From: Kribbella catacumbae DSM 19601
GTDB taxonomy: Bacteria > Actinomycetota > Actinomycetes > Propionibacteriales > Kribbellaceae
Direction of reading: 5' to 3'
Length of the DNA: 64,000 nucleotides
NCBI RefSeq assembly: GCF_000372465.1
Contig: NZ_AQUZ01000001.1
Span: forward strand, 1 to 64,000
Shown here: in pieces, positions 23,107 to 32,940 of the stretch
How the letters are laid out: every line of letters begins with the position of its first letter
How positions within the stretch are numbered: position 1 is the stretch's first letter
Translations under genes and position numbers: made by a program
Notes under the pieces: model-generated
What the model was told of the DNA's origin: nothing
Databases searched by the model: none
What the model saw: only the letters and a program-made list of their open reading frames with translations

Positions 23107-24351
23107 TTAGCTGAGGCGGCGGCGGATGTCCTTGGTGCGGAGGTAGTCGGCGACGTCGTCGTAGCGTTCCGACTGGTTGGCGAACTCGATGTACGAGCGG
23201 ACTCGGTGCAACCAGTCCAGCGTGGACGGCTTCACCGTCGGGAGCGCCGCTGACAAGTGCTGCATCGACAGCGGTGGCTCGCCTCCGCTGGCCAGTGCCT
23301 CGTCGATGACCCGGTCTACTCCGCGTTCGACCAGCGCTCGCAGATCGGCGCCGCTGAACATCGGCGTTTGCGCGGCGAGCGCCTTCAGATCCAGAGCCGT
23401 TGCCGGCACGTCTTTCAGCACCACCGAGAGGATGTCCGCCCGAGCCGGCTCATCCGGCGGCGGAACGAAAACGACCCGGTCGAAACGCCCCGGCCGCAGC
23501 ATCGCCTCGTCCACGTCCCACGGCGCGTTCGTTGCCGCGAGCACCAATAGCCCGTCGTTCTCTGAGCCGATCGCGTCCAGTTCCTGCAGCAGTACGTCGA
23601 CCAGCCGCCGCGACTCCGACCCGCCGTGCTTGTGCCGCGCGAACGCCAACGCATCCAGCTCATCAAGGAACAGCACACACGGCGCATTCGCCCGGGCCCG
23701 CTCGAACGCCGCATGCAGATTGCGTTCCGAGACCCCGAGGTACGGGTCCATCACGTCCTCGATCCGGACGTTGACGAACGGCAGCCCGCACTCCCCCGCG
23801 GTCGCCCGCGCGAGCAGCGTCTTGCCGCAACCGGGCGGCCCGTAGAGCATCACGCCACCGCCGGACTTGCGGCCGTACTTCTCGTACAGCTCGGGACGGC
23901 TGAGCGGCAGGATCACCATCCGGTGGATCACCCGCTTGATCTCTTCCATCCCGCCGACCTGGTCGAAGGTCGTCGTCTCCTTCGCGGTGTCGCTGTCGAA
24001 CGACGGCTCCTCCTCCGGCCCGACCTTCACCCGTACGCCGCTGCGCTCGGTGATCATCTCGTCGGCCAACTGCTGCAGCCGCCCGGTCCCCTCGACGATG
24101 CCGGCCTGCCTGGCCGCCTCGAGGCAGCTCCGCAGCAATGGGAGCCTGCCGTTGGCCGCGGCCAGCTCGCCGACCGGTACCAGCTGGTCCACCGGGAGCC
24201 CTTGCTGATCGAGCAGTACGACGTACTCGTCGAGGGCGGGCTCAGTGTCACCCGCAGCCACGAGTGACTCGGCGAGGATGAGCCGGAGCAGGACGTCGTC
24301 CGGGCTGGCCTCGACCGCTTTGCGCAGCGCGGAGATCCGGTCGTTCGTCAT
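23107..24351 (-). CDS. AAA family ATPase (CDC48/FtsH-like core) with TPR-like N-terminus
   Basis: 414 aa. The first ~100 residues are helical repeats (DDVLLRLILAESLVAAGDTEPALDEY). The AAA core follows: Walker A GPPGCGKTLLARA, Walker B CVLFLDELDALAF, sensor/SRH LVLAATNAPWDVDEAMLRPGRFDR with the Arg fingers, and a short C-terminal lid. A single AAA domain is present with no protease domain. The ATG overlaps the stop of the preceding TPR gene. Energy-dependent unfolding or remodelling is likely; targets are unknown. It ends just after the convergent EF-G2 gene. Confidence 0.87.
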   Translation of the reverse strand: MTNDRISALRKAVEASPDDVLLRLILAESLVAAGDTEPALDEYVVLLDQQGLPVDQLVPVGELAAANGRLPLLRSCLEAARQAGIVEGTGRLQQLADEMITERSGVRVKVGPEEEPSFDSDTAKETTTFDQVGGMEEIKRVIHRMVILPLSRPELYEKYGRKSGGGVMLYGPPGCGKTLLARATAGECGLPFVNVRIEDVMDPYLGVSERNLHAAFERARANAPCVLFLDELDALAFARHKHGGSESRRLVDVLLQELDAIGSENDGLLVLAATNAPWDVDEAMLRPGRFDRVVFVPPPDEPARADILSVVLKDVPATALDLKALAAQTPMFSGADLRALVERGVDRVIDEALASGGEPPLSMQHLSAALPTVKPSTLDWLHRVRSYIEFANQSERYDDVADYLRTKDIRRRLS

Positions 24352-25223
24352 GAACCCCACTTCCGGTTGTACCAGCGGCGTACCAGCGGCGGCACCACCC
24401 ACGAGTAGATGCAGAACGCGAACCAGCCGATGGCGAAGACGACCGCCAACGGCCGGAGCCCGGCGAACCGCAATCCGTAGATGATCGCGACCGCCGCGAT
24501 CCAGACGACCAGCGGGTTGAACCGCTGGAAGGGGCGCAACGGCCGGAGCAGCGGATGGTTGAGCAGCTTGGCCTCGCGGGCTGCTCCGCGGAGGTCACCG
24601 TCCGACGGATTCGACGCGGCCGCGGAAGCGAGAGAGCGGTATCCCGTCCTGGCATCACCGGTGAGCATGGACGCCGTACCGTGTAGCGCCTGCGCACCTG
24701 GATCCTCGGGATCCACAGAGAGCGCTTTCTGGCTGTGCCGGCGCATGTCCTTGTGCCGGCCCTGCGCGAAGGCGACCTGCGCTCGCGCTGACGAGACCGC
24801 CGCGCTCTCGGGCGCGAACGACGCGGCGCGCTCGACCAGAGCGGCAGCCTTCTCCGTCTGCCCCGCCGCGAGGCAGACCATTGCGTAGCCGAGCAGCAGG
24901 TCGGGCTCGTTCGGGTCGAAGCTGAGGCCTTGCAAGTAGACCGATTCGGCCTCTTGGAGCTGACCGGCAGCACGGAGCGCAGAGCCGAGGAGTTGCAGCA
25001 GCGGCACCGACAGGCCGTAGTGCGACAGGCCGTCACGTAGTACGGCGATCGCCTCGTCGTTGCGGTCCAGCGCGTGGAGCGCGGCACCCCGGAACAGGTA
25101 GGCGCGATTGTCGAGCGCCGCGTCGCCCCAGAGCCCTTGAAGCTCGTCGAGCGTCCGCTCGGGGTGGCCGATCTGCAGCCAGTGGCCGGCCATCTGGAGT
25201 CTGGCCTCGGTCGGCTCGTTCAT
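24348..25223 (-). CDS. TPR protein with C-terminal membrane segments
   Basis: 291 aa. Residues 1-205 are tetratricopeptide-like repeats (LDNRAYLFRGAALHALDRNDEAIAVLRDGL; PDLLLGYAMVCLAAGQTEKAAALVERA). Two membrane helices follow near the end (VVWIAAVAIIYGLRFAG and PLAVVFAIGWFAFCIYSWVV). The start ATG at 25223 overlaps the stop of the upstream gene, and its own stop overlaps the AAA start, so the three are co-translated. It probably anchors the AAA ATPase at the membrane; inference from the operon. Confidence 0.83.
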   Translation of the reverse strand: MNEPTEARLQMAGHWLQIGHPERTLDELQGLWGDAALDNRAYLFRGAALHALDRNDEAIAVLRDGLSHYGLSVPLLQLLGSALRAAGQLQEAESVYLQGLSFDPNEPDLLLGYAMVCLAAGQTEKAAALVERAASFAPESAAVSSARAQVAFAQGRHKDMRRHSQKALSVDPEDPGAQALHGTASMLTGDARTGYRSLASAAASNPSDGDLRGAAREAKLLNHPLLRPLRPFQRFNPLVVWIAAVAIIYGLRFAGLRPLAVVFAIGWFAFCIYSWVVPPLVRRWYNRKWGS

Positions 25224-25669
25224 ACCGCGATCACCACGAGCGCCAGCACGGCGATCTCGAGCAGCCCGCATCCGATCACCGCGGCGAGGCCTGGACCCCA
25301 CAGCGACCTGTACTCCGTACCGCGCAGCTGGAACGCGCGATCCATCGGCTGCTGGATCCGCAGCTGGGCCAGACAGGTCAGCACCGCGATCACGCGGATC
25401 GCGACCCGCGTGCCTGATGAGGCCGTGAGCTCGTCCGTCAGGAGAATGAGAGCGATCGCCGCGAGCACCAGCCCGGCTCCGCCGGAGAGCAGGATCAGCC
25501 GCCGTCCACTCACCGGTACGCCGAGCCGGCGCGCGTTCAGGGTCGCGATCACGGTGGTCGCGATGACGCCGCCGAAGAAGGCGACGTAGGCCTGCGACGT
25601 CAACCGCCAGGGGCGCGCGGACATGTCGACGTCCGCGCCGATGGTGGGGCGGAGCAACTCGTCCGGCAT
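25220..25669 (-). CDS. small membrane protein, first gene of AAA/TPR operon
   Basis: 149 aa with four hydrophobic segments (YVAFFGGVIATTVIATLNA, LILLSGGAGLVLAAIALILL, VAIRVIAVLTCLAQLRI, GLAAVIGCGLLEIAVLALVVIAV). GAGGGAG precedes ATG 25669. No family is recognised. The overlapping stop and start codons with the TPR gene imply a common complex. Confidence 0.75.
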   Translation of the reverse strand: MPDELLRPTIGADVDMSARPWRLTSQAYVAFFGGVIATTVIATLNARRLGVPVSGRRLILLSGGAGLVLAAIALILLTDELTASSGTRVAIRVIAVLTCLAQLRIQQPMDRAFQLRGTEYRSLWGPGLAAVIGCGLLEIAVLALVVIAV

Positions 25670-25716
25670 GGGACTCCCTCGGGAAGGATCGGGCTCGCGC
25701 AGTTTAACCTGGGCCG

Positions 25717-26121
25717 ATGACCGAGAACTGCCTTTTCTGCGGGATCGTGGCCGGCACCATCCCGTCGCAGCAGGTCGCCGAGAACGACCGGGCGATCGCC
25801 TTCATGGACATCAACCCCGCCACTCGGGGACATCTGCTGGTCGTACCGCGGGCGCATGCCACCGATTTGCGGGAGAGCGCTCCCGAGGATCTGATCGGCG
25901 CGACCCTGCTGGCCCAGTCGCTGGTCAGCCGGGTGATCGACCGCCTGGACGCCGACGGCGCCAACCTGCTCAGCTGCATCGGCGCCGACGCCTGGCAGAG
26001 CGTCTTCCACACCCACCTGCATGTTGTCCCCCGCTACAAGGACGACCCACTACGACTTCCCTGGCACCCCACCCCGGGCGACTCCGACGAGATCACCGCA
26101 ACCGCCGCCACCCTCCGCTGA
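25717..26121 (+). CDS. HIT family protein
   Basis: 134 aa. It begins with CLFCGIVAG, a Cys pair of the zinc-containing HIT subgroup, and ends with the histidine triad HTHLHVVPRYKDD, which forms the nucleotidyl-hydrolase/transferase site. FMDINPATRGHLLVVPRAHATDL is the typical middle. It likely hydrolyses AMP-linked nucleotides. TAACCT at 25705-25710 lies 6 nt before the ATG (leaderless). Confidence 0.9.
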   Translation: MTENCLFCGIVAGTIPSQQVAENDRAIAFMDINPATRGHLLVVPRAHATDLRESAPEDLIGATLLAQSLVSRVIDRLDADGANLLSCIGADAWQSVFHTHLHVVPRYKDDPLRLPWHPTPGDSDEITATAATLR

Positions 26122-26161
26122 CTCGCACTGCGTGCGGACTGCTGCGCACGCACGCCCCTCC

Positions 26162-26227
26162 GCGGATGCCCCGACACGCCGGGGGAAGCGCTTGCTGGCC
26201 GGGGGCGGGTATGCATGGGCGTCCGGC
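26162..26227. repeat. single diverged copy of the 2.3-3.2 kb palindrome family
   Basis: CGGATGCCC (26163-26171) can pair with GGGCGTCCG (26218-26226). The interior holds GGGGGAAGCGCTTGC and GGGGGCG at the same relative places as the array units. It lies between convergent HIT and pimA genes and could also serve as a terminator. Confidence 0.5.
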
Positions 26228-26242
26228 GCCTCACAAAGCTGA

Positions 26243-27340
26243 CTACCGCCGGGCGACCAACTCGTAGACGGAGACGAGTTCGCCGACCAGCGCGCTCCAG
26301 TCATACCGCTGTACTGCGTTGCGCCCCGCTTCGCGTAGCTTGTCGCGGTCCTCGGGTGAGTCGAGAAGCCGGGACGCCCGCTCGGCCAGGAGTTCGGCGT
26401 TGCCGGGCTCGAACAGTTCTCCCAGGCGGCCGCCGTCCAGCACCTGCCGGAACGCGGCCAGGTCGCTCGCCAGGACGGGAGCTCCTGCGGCCATTGCCTC
26501 GAGCAGCACGATCCCGAAGCTCTCCCCGCCGAGATGTGGTGCGACGTACACATCCGAGCTGGCGAGCATGTCCGCTCTGGCCTCATCGTCGATCGCGCCG
26601 AGGAACACCACGTTGTCGCGGCAGGCTGCCGGCATAGAGCGACGGGCCTCATCCGCTTGGCCGGTGCCCGCGACCAGTACCTTCAACCCGGGCCGCTCGG
26701 CGACCAGGCGCGGTACTGCGGCCATCAGCACGCCGAGCCCTTTGCGCGGCTCGTCCAGCCGGCCGAGGAAGCTGATCGTGCCGTCCTTGCCTTGCCACTC
26801 GGGACGGATCCGCCCGGCCAAGCGGTCGACATAGAGCCCGTTCGGGATCACGACCGCCTCGCCGCCGATGTGCTGGACCATCATCGAGCGCGCGCTCTCC
26901 GACACGGCGATCCTCGCGTCGAGCTTCTCCAGCGCCGGACGCAGCAGCCCGGCCGCCGCGCTCATCGCTCGCGACCGCACCTGCCAGGTATGGAAAGTAG
27001 CCACGAACGGCCCATCACCCGCCCAGAGCGCAATGATCGAGGCACTCGGGGTGGTCGGCTCATGCACGTGGACAACGTCGAAATCACCGTCGGCCAGCCA
27101 GTTCCTGACCCGCGCGGCCGTGCGCGGCCCGAACGTCACCCGCGCGATCGACCCGTTGTACGGCACCCCGACCGCATGACCGGCCGACACGACGTACGGC
27201 GGGCCGTCGTTGTCGTCGACCGGAGCGAGCACCGACACCTCGTGGCCGAGGGCAAGCAACGCCTCGGCCAGGTCCCGGACGTGGTTCTGCACCCCGCCCG
27301 GCGTACCGAGCGAGTACGGGCAGACCAGGCCGATCTTCAT
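26243..27340 (-). CDS. pimA: phosphatidylinositol mannosyltransferase (GT4)
   Basis: 365 aa. The N-terminal Rossmann domain begins MKIGLVCPYSLGTPGGVQNHV with the GGVQ motif. HVHEPTTPSASIIAL and ATFHTWQVRSR follow. The C-terminal domain has IPNGLYVDRL, FLGRLDEPRKGLGVLM and the E-x7-E motif GESFGIVLLEAMAAG, as in GT4 enzymes. PimA adds the first mannose from GDP-mannose to phosphatidylinositol on the cytoplasmic membrane face. Position directly after the acyltransferase and pgsA genes supports the assignment. Confidence 0.93.
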   Translation of the reverse strand: MKIGLVCPYSLGTPGGVQNHVRDLAEALLALGHEVSVLAPVDDNDGPPYVVSAGHAVGVPYNGSIARVTFGPRTAARVRNWLADGDFDVVHVHEPTTPSASIIALWAGDGPFVATFHTWQVRSRAMSAAAGLLRPALEKLDARIAVSESARSMMVQHIGGEAVVIPNGLYVDRLAGRIRPEWQGKDGTISFLGRLDEPRKGLGVLMAAVPRLVAERPGLKVLVAGTGQADEARRSMPAACRDNVVFLGAIDDEARADMLASSDVYVAPHLGGESFGIVLLEAMAAGAPVLASDLAAFRQVLDGGRLGELFEPGNAELLAERASRLLDSPEDRDKLREAGRNAVQRYDWSALVGELVSVYELVARR

Positions 27341-27342
27341 CG

Positions 27343-28209
27343 TCAGTCCAGGAAGATTCGCTGCAGCATGTGCCAGTCCTGCGGGTGTTCGGCGATACCG
27401 AGGGCGAAGGCGTCGGCGCAACGCTGGGTCATCTGGGCAGGTCCGCCGGTCCGGTCGATCGGATCGTGGAAGGTGATGACCAGGTCCGGGCCGTCGTAGT
27501 GCAGCGTCGCCGGGATCAGCGGGGCGCCGGTCCGCACGCTCAGCGCCGCCGGGCCGGCCGGCATCCGCGACTGCCGGCCGAAGAACTTCACCGGTACGCC
27601 GCGCTCCGACAGGTCGCGGTCGGCGACCAGGCAGACGAAACCGCCCGCCCGCAACCGCTGCGCCAGTACTCCGAACACGTGGTCGTCGCTTCCCGTCAGG
27701 GGAAGCACCTCCATACCGAGCTTCGCACGATAGGCGACAAAACGGTCGAACAGGGACTCAGGCCGCAGCCGCTCGGCCACCGTCGACACCGGCATCCCGG
27801 TCCGGCCCGCCCAGGCGCCCGCATGGTCGTAGTTGGCCAGATGCGGAAGCGCGCAGATCACGCCCTTGCCGGCCGCATGGGCATCGCGGAGGACCTTCTC
27901 GTTGACCGTGCGGACCCGGCCGACGATCCGCTCGTCGTCCCACTCGGGGAGGCGGAACGCTTCCTGCCAATAGCGAAGGTACGACCGCATCCCGGTCCGG
28001 GCCAGCGCGTCGAGCTCGGCCGGACTCGCGCTCGGGCGGACTACGGCCAGGTTGGACCGAAAGCGCTGCACGCCGGACCCGTTACGCCGTACGACGAAGT
28101 CCGCCACCCGGACGAAGATCGCCGTGACGAGCCGCTCGGGCAACCGTCGTACCAGCGCCCAGGCAAGCGCGAACGCCCCGTCGACGGCGCGCTGCCGCAG
28201 AGCCTCCAC
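27343..28209 (-). CDS. patA: phosphatidylinositol mannoside acyltransferase
   Basis: 288 aa. It belongs to the LPLAT/HtrB-like group, with catalytic HLANYDHAGAWAG (H-x4-D type) near residue 125 and FVCLVADRDLSERGVPVKFFG further on. The N-terminus has a membrane-associating segment. It acylates the first mannose of phosphatidylinositol mannosides. The GTG start at 28209 is 3 nt after the pgsA stop, and its end is 2 nt from pimA, so the three form one operon for mannolipid synthesis. Confidence 0.9.
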   Translation of the reverse strand: MEALRQRAVDGAFALAWALVRRLPERLVTAIFVRVADFVVRRNGSGVQRFRSNLAVVRPSASPAELDALARTGMRSYLRYWQEAFRLPEWDDERIVGRVRTVNEKVLRDAHAAGKGVICALPHLANYDHAGAWAGRTGMPVSTVAERLRPESLFDRFVAYRAKLGMEVLPLTGSDDHVFGVLAQRLRAGGFVCLVADRDLSERGVPVKFFGRQSRMPAGPAALSVRTGAPLIPATLHYDGPDLVITFHDPIDRTGGPAQMTQRCADAFALGIAEHPQDWHMLQRIFLD

Positions 28210-28212
28210 AGC

Positions 28213-29004
28213 TCAGGAACTGGCAGGCGAGGTGCCTGAACCGGAGCCGGTCGTCCCGCGATCCGAGGCGGCATCGTCGGCAGAGGCGTTGTCCGCGTCG
28301 GCGCTCGGCGTCGTACCGGGGCCGGCGCCCTCGGCGGGGGCGGTGCCCGCGGCGGCGCTCGGAGTACCGGGTGGGGTGCCGAGGCCGGCGTTCGCGGGGT
28401 CGGCGAGGACCTGCTTGCGGACCGACAGAGTGCGCTGGACGACCGTGATGGTGCTGGCGACGGCCAGGGCGCAGAGAACGATCTTGAGCAGGATCGGGAG
28501 GTTGAGCACGTCGGAGAAGAAGCCGATGACCAGCACCGAGACCAGGCGGTCCGAGCGCTCGGCCAGGCCGCCACTCGCCTGCAGGCCGAGGCTTTCGGCC
28601 TTAGCCCGCGCGTACGACGTGGTCGCGCCCATCACCAGGGCCCAGAGCGTGACGCTGGCCATCCACGGGCTGTCGCCGTGGCTGCCCGCGTAGTACAGCA
28701 CCAGGCCGCCGAAGATGGCGCCGTCGCCCAGCCGGTCCAGCGTGGAGTCCAGGTAGGAACCCCACTTCGACGACGTGCCCGAGGTGCGGGCCATGTAGCC
28801 GTCGATCAGGTCGGAGAAGACGAAACAGGTGATCACGACAACACCCAGCCAGATGTGGCCGCGCGGGAAGAAGATCAGCGCACCGGCGCAGACGCCGATG
28901 GTGCCGACCAGCGTGACGGCATCGGCGCTCACGCCGAGCTTGAGCAGGAGGTTGGCGATCGGTGAGATCACCTTGGTCCAGAACTGCCGGAATCTGTTAA
29001 GCAT
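28213..29004 (-). CDS. pgsA: CDP-alcohol phosphatidyltransferase (phosphatidylinositol-phosphate synthase type)
   Basis: 263 aa. The CDP-OH-P motif is complete: DG-x2-AR-x8-G-x3-D-x3-D in DLIDGYMARTSG...WGSYLDSTLD. About six membrane helices follow. In this position in actinobacteria the enzyme makes phosphatidylinositol phosphate from CDP-diacylglycerol and inositol phosphate. The last ~60 residues are an Ala/Gly/Pro/Ser/Thr-rich tail not found in the fold itself. Start MLNRFRQFW is chosen; a frame reaching 29052 lacks support. Confidence 0.92.
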   Translation of the reverse strand: MLNRFRQFWTKVISPIANLLLKLGVSADAVTLVGTIGVCAGALIFFPRGHIWLGVVVITCFVFSDLIDGYMARTSGTSSKWGSYLDSTLDRLGDGAIFGGLVLYYAGSHGDSPWMASVTLWALVMGATTSYARAKAESLGLQASGGLAERSDRLVSVLVIGFFSDVLNLPILLKIVLCALAVASTITVVQRTLSVRKQVLADPANAGLGTPPGTPSAAAGTAPAEGAGPGTTPSADADNASADDAASDRGTTGSGSGTSPASS

Positions 29005-29137
29005 CGCGACGCGATCGTAGACCAGCCAGGTCACCGGTGGGTTACTCGCCACCCCGGACCACTATCGCGTGCCCCCTCCGGTGACGCACCATGGCCACAC
29101 CGGACAGGTCTCCCCCCACCCCCGTCGGGAGGTCCAG

Positions 29138-30130
29138 ATGACCGCACCTCGCCCCAGGCCGGCAGTGATCCCCGGACGCCCCGTACTGCGAAGAATGGGG
29201 TGCTGGGTGCTCGTGGGAGCCCTGCTGGTCGGGTGTTCGGTGGCGCGCAAGGCTGACGAGGCGCGGCCCCCGAGTGCTCCGCCGCCGGCGGTGATGCCCC
29301 GGGTAGTGGCGCCGCCGCAGGCTGAGGGGCTCGATGGGACGTCCGGTGAGCTCGGGCCCCACGTGTGTTCAGCCGTGACCGCCACGCTGAGCAAGCAGCT
29401 CGGAGTAGCGGTGACGGCGAAGCCGGCCTCTTGGAACGATGGCGGTCTGCCGGCGCTCGACTTGTGCACTTTGGTCCTGGACGGCCGGGCGGTCACCGTC
29501 GGCGTCAGCGCGCTCCCGCGGCAACCGGATGCGCTCGACCGCCTGCTCGCCGGCGCCGGGACGCCGGAGTTACTCCCCGAACTCGGACCCGAGGCACGGA
29601 TCGCTGCGTCGCGGGTGGTGTTCGCGGTCGACGACCGAGCGGTCCGGGTGACGCCGGCGGGCGGGATCGACCGCGGCTACCCGAACGGGATCGATCACGC
29701 GAAGGCGGTCGCGATCAGCCTGGCGGTGCGGGCCGTAGTACCGAAGATGTTGCGCAATGCACGGCAGTCGGATGCCGCCTGTCAGCTGTCGAATGCAGAG
29801 GCCGAGCGGTTCGTCGGCGCGCAGGTGCAGCTCCGGCGCGACTATCGGGTGAACGGTGCGCTGACCTGCATCTGGGGCACCTTCGATGCCACGGTCGCGA
29901 TCGTCGAGTCGTTCCACATCGACAGCATCCCGGAGGCCAAGCAGACTCCCCCACCACGCTCGGCGCCGATCGGCCGTCCCGGCTACTACCTGCCTGACCA
30001 GGGCGAACTCGTCTTCCGGCAAGGGCGCCGCGTGGTCCGCGTGACCGGCCTGACGAATCCGCCTCGCGAGATCCCGCTGAAGACTCTCCTCGACGTGGTC
30101 GCCCCGCTGCTGCCGCTGTTCATTAGATAG
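29138..30130 (+). CDS. putative lipoprotein
   Basis: 330 aa. The signal sequence RRMGCWVLVGALLVGC ends in the lipobox LVGC, so the protein is probably lipid-anchored on the cell surface. A Pro-rich spacer follows, then a domain with paired Cys (HVCSAV, LDLCTLV; AACQLS, LTCIWG). It resembles DUF3558-type lipoproteins only in outline. GGGAGG lies before the ATG at 29138. The 3' end overlaps the convergent HIT gene by 8 nt. Confidence 0.8.
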   Translation: MTAPRPRPAVIPGRPVLRRMGCWVLVGALLVGCSVARKADEARPPSAPPPAVMPRVVAPPQAEGLDGTSGELGPHVCSAVTATLSKQLGVAVTAKPASWNDGGLPALDLCTLVLDGRAVTVGVSALPRQPDALDRLLAGAGTPELLPELGPEARIAASRVVFAVDDRAVRVTPAGGIDRGYPNGIDHAKAVAISLAVRAVVPKMLRNARQSDAACQLSNAEAERFVGAQVQLRRDYRVNGALTCIWGTFDATVAIVESFHIDSIPEAKQTPPPRSAPIGRPGYYLPDQGELVFRQGRRVVRVTGLTNPPREIPLKTLLDVVAPLLPLFIR

Positions 30131-30713
30131 GCCCAGATCCGGTAGGCCAGGACTTCGCCAGCAGTGCCCGAGTGTCCGACAACAACTGCGGCAGGACCTT
30201 CGTCTGAGCGATGACCGGCATGAAGTTGGCGTCGCCGCTCCAGCGCGGTACGACGTGCTGATGCAGGTGGGCCGCGATTCCCGCGCCGGCGATCTCGCCC
30301 TGGTTCAGCCCGATGTTGAAGCCGTGGGCCGCCGAGACGATCCGGATCGCCTGCATGGCCTGCTGGGTCAGCGTCGCCACGTCGGACACCTCGTCCGGCG
30401 TCAGGTCGGTGTAGTCGGCGACGTGCCGGTACGGGACGACCATCAGATGACCCGGGTTGTACGGATACAGATTCAGTACGGCGTACGCCGCCTCCGCCCG
30501 CTGAACGATCAGCCCGTCCGCATCCGACAACGTCGGAATCCGGCAGAACGGGCAACCGTGCCCGGCCTCACCCGTGGTCGGCTTGTTCTCCCCGGCGATA
30601 TAGGCCATCCGGTGCGGCGTCCACAGCCGCAGGAACGGATCGGGCACGCCGAGCCCGTCCTGCTGCTCCAAGCCATCCGGCCCGTACGGCGAATCGCCGG
30701 GGAGATCGGTCAT
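30123..30713 (-). CDS. HIT domain protein (AP4A phosphorylase-like)
   Basis: 196 aa. [11 protein letters not shown] supplies the zinc Cys pair; [10 protein letters not shown] is the histidine triad; [21 protein letters not shown] the family core. Actinobacterial homologues next to thrS are AP4A phosphorylase-type enzymes (Apa). The ATG overlaps the thrS stop (ATGA), so it is co-translated with thrS, which fits because synthetases make Ap4A. A longer upstream frame runs inside thrS and is not used. Confidence 0.88.
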   Translation of the reverse strand: MTDLPGDSPYGPDGLEQQDGLGVPDPFLRLWTPHRMAYIAGENKPTTGEAGHGCPFCRIPTLSDADGLIVQRAEAAYAVLNLYPYNPGHLMVVPYRHVADYTDLTPDEVSDVATLTQQAMQAIRIVSAAHGFNIGLNQGEIAGAGIAAHLHQHVVPRWSGDANFMPVIAQTKVLPQLLSDTRALLAKSWPTGSGPI

Positions 30714-32734
30714 ACCTGTACGCGCTTCTGCACGGCCTCGACGATTTCGGCGACGGCGTCGGCGATCGGGATGCCGTTCTTCTGCGACCCGTCGCGGTAG
30801 CGGAAGGAGACCGAGCCGGCCGCCATGTCCTCGTCGCCGGCGATCAGCATGTACGGGACCTTGGCCTTCTGGGCGTTGCGGATCTTCTTCTGCATCCGGT
30901 CGTCGGAGCTGTCGACCTCGATCCGGATCCCCTCCGCCTTGAGCCGCGCGGCGACGTCGTACAGGTAGTCCACGTGGCCGTCGGTGATCGGGATGCCGAT
31001 CACCTGGACCGGCGCGAGCCACGGCGGGAAGACGCCGGCGTAGTGCTCGGTCAGCACCGCGACGAACCGCTCGATCGAGCCGAACAGCGCCCGGTGGATC
31101 ATCACCGGCCGCTGCCGCGAGCCGTCGGAAGCCGTGTACTCCAGCTCGAACCGCTCCGGCAGGTTGAAGTCCAGCTGGATCGTCGACATCTGCCAGGTCC
31201 GGCCGATCGCGTCCCGCGCCTGCACCGAGATCTTCGGTCCGTAGAAGGCCGCGCCACCCGGATCCGGTACCAGCTCGAGACCGGAACCTTCCGCCACCTC
31301 GCGCAGCGTCTCCGTCGCCTCCTCCCAGACCTCGTCCGACCCGACGAACTTCTCCGGGTTCTTGGTCGAGAGCTCGAGGTAGAAGTCGTCCAGGCCGTAG
31401 TCGGCGAGCAGACCCAGCACGAAGTTCAGCAGGTCCTTCAGCTCGTCGCGCATCTGCTCGCGGGTGCAGTAGATGTGCGCGTCGTCCTGGGTGAAGCCGC
31501 GGGCTCGGGTCATGCCGTGGATGACGCCCGACTTCTCCAGCCGGTACACGGTGCCGAACTCGAACAGCCGCATCGGCAACTCGCGGTACGACCGGCCGCG
31601 GGAGTCGAAGATCAGGTTGTGCATCGGGCAGTTCATCGGCTTCAGGTAGTAGTCCTGGCCCTGCTTGCGGATCTCACCGTCCGGCCCGCGCTCCTCGTCC
31701 AGGTGCATGGGCGGGTACATGCCGTCGGCGTACCAGTCCAGGTGGCCCGAGGTCTCGAACAGCTGCGCCTTGGTGATGTGCGGCGTGTAGACGAACTCGT
31801 AGCCGTCCTCCACGTGCCGCTGCCGCGAGTAGTCCTCCATAACCTTGCGCAGTACGCCGCCCTTGGGGTGGAAGACCGCGAGGCCGGAGCCGATCTCGTC
31901 GGGGAAGCTGAACAGATCCAGCTCGGTGCCCAGCTTGCGGTGATCGCGCTTGGCGGCCTCTTCGAGGCGGCTCAGGTACGCCTTCATGGCATCGCGGGTG
32001 TCCCACGCGGTGCCGTAGATCCGCTGCAGCTGCGGGTTCTTCTCGCTCCCCCGCCAGTACGCCGCCGCGACCCGCATCAGCTTGAAGTTGCCCAGATACC
32101 CCGTGGCCGGGACGTGCGGCCCGCGGCACAGGTCCTTCCAGGCGACCGAGTCGTCGCGCCGGATGTTGTCGTAGATCGTCAGCTCACCGGCGCCGACCTC
32201 GACCGAGGCGCCCTCGGCGGCGTCCGCCGAAGCCGACCCCTTGATCCCGATCAGCTCCAGCTTGTACGGCTCGGCGGCCAGCTCGGCGCGCGCGTCGTCG
32301 TCCGAGATCACCCGGCGGCTGAACCGCTGCCGCTCCTTGATGATCTGCTGCATCTTCTTCTCGAGCTTGGTCAGATCCTCCGGGGTGAACGGAGTAGCCA
32401 CGTCGAAGTCGTAGTAGAAGCCGTTCTCGACCGGCGGGCCGATGCCCAGCTTGGCGTCCGGGAACAGGTCCTGGACGGCCTGCGCGAGCACGTGCGCGGT
32501 CGAGTGCCGGATGATCGCCAGCCCGTCCGCGGACGACGCCAGGACCGGCTCGATCTCGTCACCGTCGGCGATCACCCGGGCCAGGTCGCGCAGTTCCCCG
32601 TTGACCTTGGCGGCGATGGCGGAGCGGTCCTGGCCGAAGATCTCGGCGAACAGCTCCCCGACAGTCGTCGTCTCGGTCACGCTCCGCTCAGCCTCGCCCT
32701 CGATGCCGACCAGATGGACCTTGACTTCGGACAC
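30710..32734 (-). CDS. thrS: threonine--tRNA ligase
   Basis: 674 aa, full length. It has a TGS domain (residues 1-65), an editing domain with [16 protein letters not shown] and the [15 protein letters not shown] motif, then the catalytic core. Zinc ligands are Cys in [10 protein letters not shown], His in QDDAHIYC and His in [11 protein letters not shown]. The anticodon-binding domain runs from [14 protein letters not shown] 32734 is taken as start because GAGGAG is 5 nt upstream; GTG 32740 directly abuts it. This is the housekeeping enzyme; the shorter paralogue at 3206-4429 lacks the first two domains. Confidence 0.95.
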   Translation of the reverse strand: MSEVKVHLVGIEGEAERSVTETTTVGELFAEIFGQDRSAIAAKVNGELRDLARVIADGDEIEPVLASSADGLAIIRHSTAHVLAQAVQDLFPDAKLGIGPPVENGFYYDFDVATPFTPEDLTKLEKKMQQIIKERQRFSRRVISDDDARAELAAEPYKLELIGIKGSASADAAEGASVEVGAGELTIYDNIRRDDSVAWKDLCRGPHVPATGYLGNFKLMRVAAAYWRGSEKNPQLQRIYGTAWDTRDAMKAYLSRLEEAAKRDHRKLGTELDLFSFPDEIGSGLAVFHPKGGVLRKVMEDYSRQRHVEDGYEFVYTPHITKAQLFETSGHLDWYADGMYPPMHLDEERGPDGEIRKQGQDYYLKPMNCPMHNLIFDSRGRSYRELPMRLFEFGTVYRLEKSGVIHGMTRARGFTQDDAHIYCTREQMRDELKDLLNFVLGLLADYGLDDFYLELSTKNPEKFVGSDEVWEEATETLREVAEGSGLELVPDPGGAAFYGPKISVQARDAIGRTWQMSTIQLDFNLPERFELEYTASDGSRQRPVMIHRALFGSIERFVAVLTEHYAGVFPPWLAPVQVIGIPITDGHVDYLYDVAARLKAEGIRIEVDSSDDRMQKKIRNAQKAKVPYMLIAGDEDMAAGSVSFRYRDGSQKNGIPIADAVAEIVEAVQKRVQV

Positions 32735-32940
32735 GTTCACTCCTCGAGTACGCCGCCCCGCCGTGCGCGGGCCGTTACATCGCAGATCGTATCTAGTCGG
32801 ACGCCGGGCCGTTGCAGCCCATCCACAGGGGGAGGCCGACCTGACGAAAGTCAGGGGTAAGTGGCTCCCATAGTCCGATGTGCCGGGGTGCCTTCGATTT
32901 CTAGGTTCGTAGTCACACTCCGAACTCCGAAGGGCTCCGC

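Noticed and set aside
30714..31022. Upstream extension of the HIT gene
   Set aside because: Arg-rich frame inside thrS; the ATG overlapping the thrS stop is the natural start.
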